Source: Apostichopus japonicus
Taxonomy: Eukaryota; Echinodermata; Holothuroidea; Aspidochirotida; Stichopodidae
Direction: 5' to 3'
Assembly (NCBI RefSeq): GCF_037975245.1
Contig: NC_092565.1
Span: 3,175,499-3,239,498 of the forward strand
DNA: 64,000 nucleotides
Shown here piece by piece: positions 38,219-49,600 of the stretch (its first letter is position 1; each line of letters begins with the position of its first letter). The notes below the pieces were generated by a model. It made no database searches, had not been told where the DNA came from, and saw only the letters and a program-made list of their open reading frames with translations. Made by a program: the position numbers and the translations under genes.

Positions 38219-41200
38219 ACTGTTAGTCATCATTCAAATGAGTAGGAGATGAGGGGGGGGGGGGGTGGGTGGGGGAGGGAGAATGTTAATACATATCGTT
38301 ATGAATTATGAAAGTTAGCTCTTAGGTTGAAGGCAAACTAACATGATGAAGCAACTTCCTGTAGAAATGTCAGAGTGATGACAAATTAAAACAAAACTCT
38401 CAATTAATTAGTAATAAATGTAAGGTTTGCTAATTTTAACTTAGGCTCCACATTTTAAATCGTCCTCACTTACAGTAGTCTAAGGATTTTTCATTTCGGT
38501 TTCATTTTGTTTATGCTAGTATCAAACAAAATAAACAGTACATTTAACCACGCATCTAAAGCACATAGAGGGAAGAACAATTTCGAACATTCATGATGAT
38601 GATATGTACAAGCGGATAATAATTTAGATAGGTACAAAGTACTGCAGTCTATAAGAAAGATTTTCTGCTTGAAGAAAGATTTGCAGCACCATAAATGAAA
38701 GAATATCTGAAAATTTGTTGTTCTTGATCAGCTGTGACTGCGAAGTTGTCCGATGTTATTGTACTGTAGCAAACAGTTGATGGCGTAGTTGTCTGAATGT
38801 CAGACTGGGTGCTGTAGAAAATATTCTTTTCAATCACACACTGTTCAATCAAGTTGAGCTGTATCCTGCCAACACCATTATTAAATATTTAAAAGCTATA
38901 CAACATACCAGATTAACAGTGCCGAAAAAAGTAACATCATGTCTGTACCACTGGTTTCATTTTCATGTGATAACGTCACAGCAATTACTGTACGTCTACA
39001 GTATTAGGCTACAGTATCTGGATGGTTTTAATTGGAACAGATAACTACTGTATAACAGTTAAACCTTTGAATGCTTTTCAAGCTTTTATGAACTGATGGT
39101 TGTAGGGTATGGTAAACTGTGGTGCAATTTGAACTTTATGGCCATTTAGAAAGACTTTATGGCTGCTGCAATATTGTTAAAGTATTCACTGGTCAAATAA
39201 TTGTGTATCTTAAGATAAAATGTATCTCGTGAGTTTTGTGCCATGCAGTGGTTCCAATGATGTTAAGTTGTTCACTGGCAGAGCGTGTGGCTGGTGGTTC
39301 TAACATTACTCTCCTCTTAATTATCAGGACTATCTTAATTAACATCTAGGTGTCACTAGCCACTTTTGCAAATGTCTCTGACACTCACTGCACTATACAC
39401 TCTAGCCCACAGCTTGTCAGCTTTATGGTGAAGAACTGCTGGCCACACCATTCCCAAATACTGTACTCTACCTTCATACTTACATACAACCCAATGATAT
39501 GAACTACCTGTATTCAGGGATTATCAATCAAATTAAATGTGCAACTAATGTTCAATAAATGAATGCCCTAGTTGACTCGTCAAAATTTAAATGTCCCATT
39601 TGTCACACTCCTTCATTAATTACGCAAATTTATGCACAAGTCATTTGTCAACTACTGTATGCATATTCCATTTAATCTCCTCTTTTAAATAAAAAACTTC
39701 AGACTTTTAGCTTTGCAATGATACCAATAAATTCCATATTTTAAGGATTTTGAAAAATTTAGGTTCACAGGCACAATACAGTATATACAGTAGCTTTCAC
39801 TTTTACAGTCCTTCCTTTCATTCCTGAGCTCAATATTCAATGATTTGAAAAAAAAGAATGAAAGTTATTCATACATTATACAAAGATGTGATGGGTGGAA
39901 GCTTGCATTCATAGTAGTACAAAGGTGACTTTTGTTTGATGGAGTTACTCAAAATCATGGTATCATTGGTCAAAACATTTCTGTTATTACAAGTACAATT
40001 TACAAATTCTCAAAGGTCACAAAAGGCTGACAGACATGCGCAAACACAGGAATACACACACACACACAGATTTTTTTTTTTTTATAAATTCTAGAGGAAG
40101 ATTGACTAAGAGCATTGATATGCATCTCTGGAATCTGGACCATTAATTTACTGTTGATGTTCTTTTGCCACGGTCATGTTGATGATGTCAAACAGTTTCT
40201 TCCATTGTTAATTACAGTAATTGTGGTTTTCAGCCTCCCTTCCCTTCCCTTCCCTTCCCTTACCCTCTCCCATCCTAGGTCTTAAGATAAGAACAAGAGA
40301 AATATCAGAATATACAGTATGTGTGAGCTTTAATGTATAAAACTCATTTGTTTGGAGGTCAATAAATGCAGATTTTCAATTTATTTTTCCTACAAATTCC
40401 TTTCGAGATCATCAATCTTCATTCCCTTTTTTTTTCTCTATCTTTTTTTGGCCACACTTATGTTCATGAACGTACAGTAAATCATTGTAGTAGTACTGTA
40501 ACATAGCTTTCATTGATAGTTCTGTAAAAGGAAGTGATACAAGCTGTCAAAATTGTCTCAGAATATCCGTACATCCATCCGTGAAGTATGGAATCATAAT
40601 TTGGGGATAGGTTGCCAAGAGATCGCAGAACGTACTGCAGTCAAATTGTACAGGTCTCTGTAATTAGTTGCCAGTGATTAGAACTGGTTGCCAGCTTTGT
40701 TTTTATTAGCAGGTGTTTACAGTACAGGAAATGAATACACTGCAGACATTTAGCAATGCAGAAAGATAAACTCATTGAGATCGATCACAGTGTAATAGAG
40801 CCGGGGAGGACATCAAATTAAAAGTAGGATTCTTGGTCTTGAAGACCATATATGCAAATGGACCTGCACGACAAAGTCACTATCACCTTGTAAGAGGATA
40901 TATATTCTTGTTTGTCAGGGGTAGAAAATTTTACGAAATAACAGAAGAAACATCAGAGAATTTTTAGGTGAGGTATGACGTCTTGTTTCTCTTTGATGAC
41001 GTTTGGTATCGGTGCCAAAAATTCAAAACTTTAGAGTTTGTTTCCTAAATATTCTTGGAAAGCAAATGTCTTTTAAGTAAGCTGTCAAATACCCAATGTT
41101 TGTTTCATTCGATCTAAATGAATAATTCCAAAAACTGCAATTTGTGGATATGTGGATATGCTGTATTTACTGTAACCAGATCCTGAAGTGTGCTTTACAG

Positions 41201-42969
41201 AGCTTAAGCCTGTCTTTTTGTCGTCCTACATTCTCATAAATAATAAATACTGTTTACGACAGTGTGGCTTGGCAAGTATTTAAACTTCACATCAAAATTA
41301 ACATGACATGGCAAGCAGGAAGGAGTTACTCGTAAAAACTACAGTTTTGTTTCCTTATCTTGGACTATTTATTTTGAAGGGATATTCCAGTGGTATACAA
41401 TGTGCTGCTTACAGTAGATGAAAAATAAATATAAAAATGCCACAGTGTAAGTTAAAAACATCACAATCTCAATCAATATCTTGTCCCCAACTCCAAATAG
41501 ATTTATTGTAACCTATTTTGGCTTGATACATACCCCCCCCCCCCACCCTTTCTCTCCTGGATTGGATCACAGTACTGTAGGTGGTCCATGATGTCACAGT
41601 GGTCATACTGGTCTACAAGAGCAAATATTTAAAGTGTTTTTGTTGATGCCCTTTACAAACAAAATACATTTGGGACACTTGGTTAGCTATCAAGGTTCTC
41701 TATGTGTAGAATTTCATCAAATTGCTGCAACTGTTCCGTAGAAATATTTTTTTTTTATCCTTTGTGAAGAAGTGAGTGAAATATTACAGAGAAAAGCAAA
41801 AACAGTAATTGCTGGAATGACATCATCATTCACCCTGCCATTGCCAGATATGCAAATTCACAAATTACCACCAAATGTTTAAGAATTTGTATCTTTTTCA
41901 ATACAAACTGCTACGAGGCTGAAAGTTTTGACATAAAGGTGCTTTCTCGCAGAAAGTTATCAAATACTTGATCAACATGAACCACCAGAACTGTATCCCT
42001 TTAAAACTCAGCGATTGTTACTTAGTCATGTGTACTTATTAATACTTATTAATATGAAACGAACATGATGACACTAATATGTGTGGGGTTGTTGACATGT
42101 TCTTTGATGGACTATGTTGTCATGGAAACAGTTGACATCTTGTGTACTTTAGCTCATTTTGGAATATACTACTGTACTTTACAATCCATAAGCAGACATT
42201 CCTCAGCAAAGTCTGTCAGCTTGTTTAAGTAGGATACATTATGTGCCTTTTATGTGTCTACTCAGCATACTGTCATGTCAGGTCAGAATAAAGGGTTTTT
42301 CATCAAACCTTCAGTTTCAATCTAAACAGGATATATTGTACGGTTTATATTAGAATTAACAGTCTACAGTCTGAGTGTCAGAAGTCAGGCATCTGTTCAA
42401 TCTCTTGTTAAAGGTATCCTTAAGTTGATTTTATAGTTCTGTTGTTTTTGAGGTATCAGTTTTGAGGTACCAGTTACAGACCTGATTGTCCTTTAAAAGT
42501 CTGCCACCCACAATATACCAATACAAATAATCATGTTAGGCTCAATGTTGGGTCAAGAAATGCAGTTTCACTTCAATTGTGAGTTGTGACAGTTTAAAAC
42601 TTGACTGTGCTTTGCTCTGAGCTCCAATAATAGAGGCCTGCATGTACTGTACACTTATTTGCTCAGTAGCAAATGTATAGTGTGTGATGAAATTGTCAAG
42701 GTACAGTATGATTGCATACTGTATATGTACAGTACTTACATGATTGTTCTTTTGTTACTACTGTGTGTAATTAAGAGGAATGAAAACTGATATTCCTCAA
42801 TATGTCTTACATATATACAGTACTCATTAATTATTTCTACACTTGAAATGTAACAGCTTCTGTCAGGTTTCACAAAGTACAGTACTGTCTGCTGTATGTC
42901 ACTGTCTGTGGCTTGTTTTGACTGATTCCATTCTTATCCACAGCTCATCAAATATTCATTATACCTGCA

Positions 42970-43577
42970 GTCACCGAGGAAAGAGATTCTGTCTTGGTGA
43001 AGGAGGGGGAGGAGTCACCAAGGAAAGAGATTCTGTCGAGGGGGAGGAGTCACCAAGGAAAGAGATTCCGTCTTGGTGGAGGAGGAGGAGTCACCTAGGA
43101 TATAGATTCCATCTAAGTGGAGGAGGGGGAGGAGTCCCAAGGAAAGAGATTCCGTCTAGGTGGAGGAGGAGTAGTCACCTAGGAAAGAGATTCCGTCTTG
43201 GTGGAGGAGGAGGAGTCACCTAGGAGGGGGAGGAGTCACCAAGGAAAGAGATTCCGTCTTGGTGGAGGAGGAGTTGTCACCAAGGAAAGAGATTCCGTCT
43301 TGGTGGAGGAGGAGTCACCTAGGAGGGGGAGGAGTCACCAAGGAAAGTGATTCCGTCTTGGTGGAGGAGGAGTCACCAAGGAAAGAGATTCCGTCTTGGT
43401 GGAGGAGTCACCAAGGAAAGTGATTCCGTCTTGGTGGAGGAGTCACCAAGGAAAGTGATTCCGTCTTTGTGGAGGAGGAGTAGTCACCAAGGAAAGTGAT
43501 TCCATCTTGGTGAAGGAGGGGGAGGAGTCACCAAGGAAAGAGATTCCATCTTGTTGGAGGAGGAGGGGGAGGAGTCA
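42970..43577 (+). repeat. G-rich tandem array just before the PCGF1 start
   Basis: About 15 irregular units of 30-45 bases containing TCACCAAGGAAAGAGATTCC and GTCTTGGTGGAGGAGGAG. The array ends two bases before the proposed PCGF1 ATG, so it would be 5' UTR or core promoter. Confidence 0.9.
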
Positions 43578-43579
43578 GC

Positions 43580-43615
43580 ATGTACCACTTTGAAGATGAT
43601 GACTTAGATGATGAG
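43580..43615 (+). CDS. PCGF1: PCGF1 coding exon 1 (start, acidic)
   Basis: Encodes [12 protein letters not shown], then the strong donor GTAAGT in phase 0 with exon 2. It lies directly after a G-rich tandem array, with no polypyrimidine tract, so this is probably a transcript-first exon whose 5' UTR is the array. The family N-terminus is variable, so conservation cannot confirm it. Confidence 0.55.
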
Positions 43616-46600
43616 GTAAGTGATGTTCAGTACTGTTATAAAATGAGAGCAAGGGAAACAAACAATGGTTATAAATGGTTATTAATCATACTGTAATTCT
43701 ATATTGGATGAGAGAAGCAGGTGGGGGCGGGGAAGGGGGATGGATGTGGGAAGGAGATTGAGATTGTCATTAACAACAATCTTCTATATGAGTTGAGAGG
43801 AAAATTAATTAAGTAATTGTGTTATACAACATATATACTAGTTTTGCATATTGTAATACTTCTATTTAAAAAAAAAAAAATTACTTTAGACATCAGAGTC
43901 TGATTAATCAATGTGGCTGGATTGTCTGCTGTCTTATATCTACAAGACCTACTGTACTAATGCAATTTGATTTATGCAGACTAACATGTACAGGTGTACA
44001 GTACTGATTTCGCTTCACTCCCTTTGAAAAAAAAATCAAAGATCGATAACAAAAGTTGAAAATCGATAAAAAACGAATAATTTCGTTGACAAGATTTAGA
44101 CTACTGCGGGCACGGTTGTCAACGAAATTTCCACGAAAGTTATCGCGATCAAAAACCGCAAAGGCAATTCTACACATATCAAGGTTGTGACTTGCGTTGA
44201 ATCCTTAGTGTAACTACAGCCATTTTCAGACTATACCAGAAGTCACCAAGGAACGCAGCGTCAGAAAAACAACAAATCAAAAAAAAAATATCCACAATGA
44301 AACAGTCGTAGAGGGATATCAAAGAGATCTTTTTTTCCAATAAATTCCTGTGTTACTTGACGTACTACAGTACCGTTTACTACAGAACCGCACTCACTTT
44401 CAAACTTTTCTGAGAGCGCATTCCGTCCAAAAAATCTCCCCCCCCCCCCCCGCTTCAATGCACGCAAAATAAAAAACATCCTGTTATTTTCCCCATAACC
44501 CAGCTACTGTAAGTTGCCCGTGAATGCAGATGGACTGCCCTGGTAATTAAGGTCGCAGCCTGGGTCTGGGTCACCTACAGTACAGTATGCTGCTTACATG
44601 TGCATTCCCTACCCTGGATATCCCCAGCAACCAAACTTTTTTGAGAGGCTTAGTCCAATCATAAACCTGGCTTTTTCAAATTCACGCCTAACATCTGTTA
44701 ATTAGCATAGTATTTATCTTCGTGGGGGGTTTAGCACTGCAGAACCTTTGGCTGGCTGCCTCTAGAAGCAAACATTATTTTACCCCTACTGTTCGTAATG
44801 GAATGGATGTTACCTGTAACAAAGTAATTCGTTCATATATATAAGTAGAACAATCCAGCAGGGATAGAAAGTTTATCTTGAATGAACCAATCAGAAGTCG
44901 TGCTATTAATAAAACTTGAAAACACCTGGCCAGCAAGAGAGTTGCAAACAATTGTTTCCATGACTACTAAGAAAATAAAGCAGTGGCTTGGGGCCCACCA
45001 TTGGGGAGAAACCTGTGGAAAATGAATATATTTTCATTGTTTTATTTTTTTATTTGAGTATTGTATATTGGGAAGAGCTGATCAAACTTTACTGGGGAGG
45101 GCTTTCAACTGGCCTGACGGCATGTAAATTTAATTTAATGAGAAGGGGAAGTTTTTATGAGTCTCCCGGTATGCGTCACATGAGAAGTAAATGTTGTTTT
45201 TTTCGGTTTTATCATCGTTTTTCAAGTGGAACAGCTCATAAAATCATATCAAATGAAAATAATATATATTTGAATATCCTTCCTTAGTTTTACTAATCAG
45301 GAATGTTTGATAAGGCATGCAATGCATCGTTTGAAAAATGTAAATTTAAAGTAGAATTGAAAATGAACGACATAAAACCATATCTGTGAAGCGTGTGGAG
45401 CACAACTTTGAATATTCGTTGTGAAAGAAAACATAATGAACGATGTTTACTGCATATATAAAAAAATATTGCGGAACTGGTATAGAGAAATAACGTACTG
45501 CAGCTTACGTCAGAGAAGCTCATAAATGACACCGGTGGACAGAGCGCATCAAAATTTGGTTTAGGAAATCCCAACCGACAAAAGTCGATATCTCCTTCCG
45601 TTTTCGAGTTATAAGCGATTTTGAGTTTTTGGTTCCTTGCTTTAGCAAAAGGAACCTATGCAGTCAGGTTGGCGTGTGTGTGTGTGTATGTATGTGTGTA
45701 TGTGTGTATGTGTGTGTGTGTGTGTGTCTGTGACACTTGCTTGGGTACGCTCTATCTCAATAAGGGAATGTTGGATTGAGGCCAAACTTGGACTATAGAT
45801 CCGCCATATGGAGAAGGTGTGCCCTATTGTTTTTGGTGCCCACAAAGGTCACCAAAGGTCAGTTATGGTCCAAAAACCGAAAATATTAAAACTGCAATAA
45901 CTCCCAGTGCCAATGTGCGACAAGATTGATATTTTGGGACAAGTTGTGAACTGGTTAGGGGAACATTTTCAAACTTAACGGTCATGTGATCCGAGGTCAC
46001 CAAAGGTCAACTAAAGATAAAAAACTAGTATTTTTGCGATAACTTGAGAACGAATTGTCCGTTTGGGTTGGGAGTTGCCTCAGTGTCATCCAATTGTCGA
46101 CCCGCATCTTGGTGACCCTTGACCTCAATTTGACCTCTGGTGACCTTTTCGTGTTTTTGGGATTTTTACAGTTTCGATGCTATTTTCAGATGTCAAAGGT
46201 ACCTTCTGATCATAAATGTCAATAGGTTGACCCCGTGTGACCTTTATGTGCGAAGTTATATGGGGTCAAAGTTTTTCGGTCGGAGTTAGGATGGTTGTAC
46301 AGACTTTTCGTTTTGGTTTTTGGAATCAGGAGATTAAACTACATCTGAAACCAAGGTCAAAAGGTCAAAGGTCACATTAGAAAAAATGTGCTTATTTTGG
46401 GAGGAAACGAGCAAAAAAGAAAATGTTTGGTTTTGATGCTAGATTTGGATATCAAAGGTACCTTCCGATCAAAAATGTCAATTGGTTGACACCCGTGTGA
46501 CCTTCGTGTGCGAAGTTATACGAGGTCAAAGTTAATTTTCACACATTTAATGCAACAACTCCCAGTTCCAAGGTGTGACATGGTTGATATTTTTGGACAA

Positions 46601-49600
46601 GTTGCAAATGGTATAGGGGAATATTTTCAAACTTACCGGTCATGTGATCCGAGGTCACCAAAGGTCAATTAATGTCAAAAAACTAGTATTTTGGGGGTAG
46701 AAAATGGGCAAAGAAAAAAATGTTTGAATTTTTATAGTTTGATGCTCTAATTTAGGTCTCATCAATCAAAAATGTCAATAAGTTGACCCAAGGTGACCTT
46801 TGTATGTTAAGTTATATGAGGTCAAAGTTAATTTTCAGACATTTAGTGTAATAACTCCCAGTGCCAAGGTGCTACACAGTTGATATTTTGAGACAAGTTG
46901 CAAATGGTATAGGGGAATATTTTCAAACCTAACGGTCATATGATCTGAGGTCACCAAAGGTCAATTAATGATAAAAAACTAGTATTTTTTGCGATAACTT
47001 GAGAACAAATTGTCCGTTAGGGTTGGGAGTTGCTTCAATGTAATCCAATTGTCGACCCGCATCTGGGTGACCCTTGACCTCAATTTGACCTCTGGTGACC
47101 TTTTTAGTGTTTTGTGGATTTTTACAGTTTCGATGCTATTTTCAGATGTCAAAGGTAACTTCTGATCATAAATGTCAATAGGTTGACCCCTGTGTGACCT
47201 TCGTGTGCGAAGTTATATGAGGTCAAAGTTAATTTTCAGACATTTAATGCAATAACTCCCAGTTCCAAGGTGTGACAAGGTTGATATTTTTGGAGTAGTT
47301 GCAAATGGTATAGGGGAATATTTTCAAACTTAACGGTCATGTGATACAAGGTCACCAAAGGTCAATTAATGATAAAAAACTAGTATTTTTGCGACGACTT
47401 AAGAACAAATTGTCCGTTAGGGTTGGGAGTTGCTCCAATGTAATCCAATTGTCGACCCGCATCTGGGTGACCCTTGACCTCAGTTTGACCTCTGGTGACC
47501 TTTTCGTGTTTTGTGGATTTTTACAGTTTCGATGCTATTTTCAGATGTTAAAGGTACCTTCTGATCATAAATGTCAATGGGTTGACCCCCATTTGACCTT
47601 CGTGTGCGAAGTTATTTGAGGTCAAAGTTAATTTTCAGACATTTAATGCAATAACTCCCAGTTCCAAGGTGTGACAAGGTTGATATTTTTGGAGTAGTTG
47701 CAAATGGTATAGGGGAATATTTTCAAACTTAACGGTCATGTGATACAAGGTCACCAAAGGTCAATTAATGATAAAAAACTAGTATTTTTGCGACAACTTT
47801 AGAACAAATTGTCCGTTAGGGTTGGGAGTTGCTCCAATGTAATCCAATTGTCGACCCGCATCTGGGTGACCCTTGACCTCAATTTGACCTCTGGTGACCT
47901 TTTCGTGTTTTGTGGATTTTTACAGTTTCGATGCTATTTTCAGATGTTAAAGGTACCTTCTGATCATAAATGTCAATGGGTTGACCCCCATTTGACCTTC
48001 GTGTGCGAAGTTATTTGAGGTCAAAGTTAATTTTCAGACATTTAATGCAATAACTCCCAGTGCCAAGGTGTGACAAGGTTGATTTTTTTGGACAAGTTGT
48101 AAATGGTATAGGGGAATATTTTCAAACTTAACGGTCATGTGATCCAAGGTCACCAAAGGTCAGCTAATGTTAAAAAAGTAGTATTATGGGGGAGAAAATG
48201 GGCAAAGAAAAAATGTTTGAATTTTTACAGTCATGCTCTATTTAGGTCTCACCTATCAAAAATGTCAATTGGTTGACCTCCGGGTGACCTTTGTGTGTGA
48301 AGTTACATACAAGTTCAAAAGTTATTTTTTTGACATTTAATGCAATTAAATCTCAATGCCAAGGTGTGACATGGTTGATATTTTGGGACAAGTTGTGAAT
48401 GGGGTGGTGGAACATTTTGAAACTTCAAGGTCATGTCATCTGAGGTCACCATTGTTATCATATCTGTTGACACGCTTGTAGGTCTCTTATATTTCTTACA
48501 TTTTCGACGCCATATTTAGATCTCAAAAGTGCCTTTTGATATAAAATCCGATCACATTTTGTGATCACAAAAGTGTTGGCTATAGTGTTGGTTACTTTAT
48601 GGGAACATGTAGGACAATTACTTGGACTATTTCAGCCCAATCTTGCTTGATAATATGATGTGTATTGTCATATACCCCAAGCAAGGAACCACAGTGCCCT
48701 TGGGCTCTTGTTGCGATATGGTTTTCAGTATATTTTCATTCAATAAGGTCGTTTTTTTTTTGTGTGTTTAAATAAGGGTGTGACCTAACGGATATTTCGC
48801 TAACCGTTTAACCGTATCGCCTGCCGATCGGTTAAACGTTTAAACGCCGTTTCGCGATCGCTGCTTTTTAGACGCACCGTCACTTTACTTTTAATGAAAA
48901 TAGGACATTATGAGTACAATAATTAAGGTTTTTTTTTCTAGCAGGTGGCAATTCAGGCAACAAGACAACGATCAATATATGTTAATTACTAATTAGGCCC
49001 AATAATATTGCGAACATTTCGTGTAATAATTGCTGAAAAGAATAACACACATGATCAGTATTCGTGGTCTTCAGAAGTTCAGATCACTGAACTTATATAA
49101 CTCGGCCTTCGGCAACATCGTAACTTTGGAAGAAAAAAAACAATATATTTGTCTATCTATCACAAGATTTAAACAAAAACTCGCCTAACTTAGCAAACTT
49201 ACCCACCTTTCCTGCTTACTCATTAAAAGTCATGTTTAGAAAATAAATTACGCACGCACGTGTTGTGCGATGGGTTGTAAAAATCAAGTTGAAACTGGTT
49301 TGAGCAGCCTCCAATTTCATTTTCTTTCTCTTGTGTCACATACTGTACATGATACAGTACTTTACATTTGATACAAAAGTTTCTTCAACAACAGCTTCCC
49401 AAAATTTGTGTCGCAATAGGTTAAGTTTTAACCGTGCAGCGCAGTACCATTCATAATTTGCATATTACACCAAAATTTACACTCGGCGTCCAGATGGTGG
49501 GAGAATGTAACATCATGTTCAATGTGTTGCACGTTCCCATGGTGCGATGAACTTGGGCAAGTTCGAATGTCAATGACCTACTTATGTTCTGTGACCAATG

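Larger units (their letters stand above)
33467..42969. other. intergenic, AT-rich, no gene assembled
   Basis: Apart from the entries at 35455 and 37366, I found nothing with coding support. The motif TACAGTAC/GTACTGTA is very frequent throughout. A (CCCTT)n tract lies near 40235-40262. Confidence 0.5.

Noticed and set aside
42843-43223. 126-codon plus-strand frame overlapping the G-rich array
   Set aside because: Its second half is repeat translation (Arg/Ser/Gly-rich) and it is not in frame with PCGF1.
45673-45728. TG tract as a functional Z-DNA element
   Set aside because: It is a simple microsatellite inside a repeat; no further evidence.
47341-48018. Two frames with nearly identical translations (92 and 69 codons)
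   Set aside because: They are two adjacent 399-bp repeat units read in the same phase; identity reflects recent duplication.
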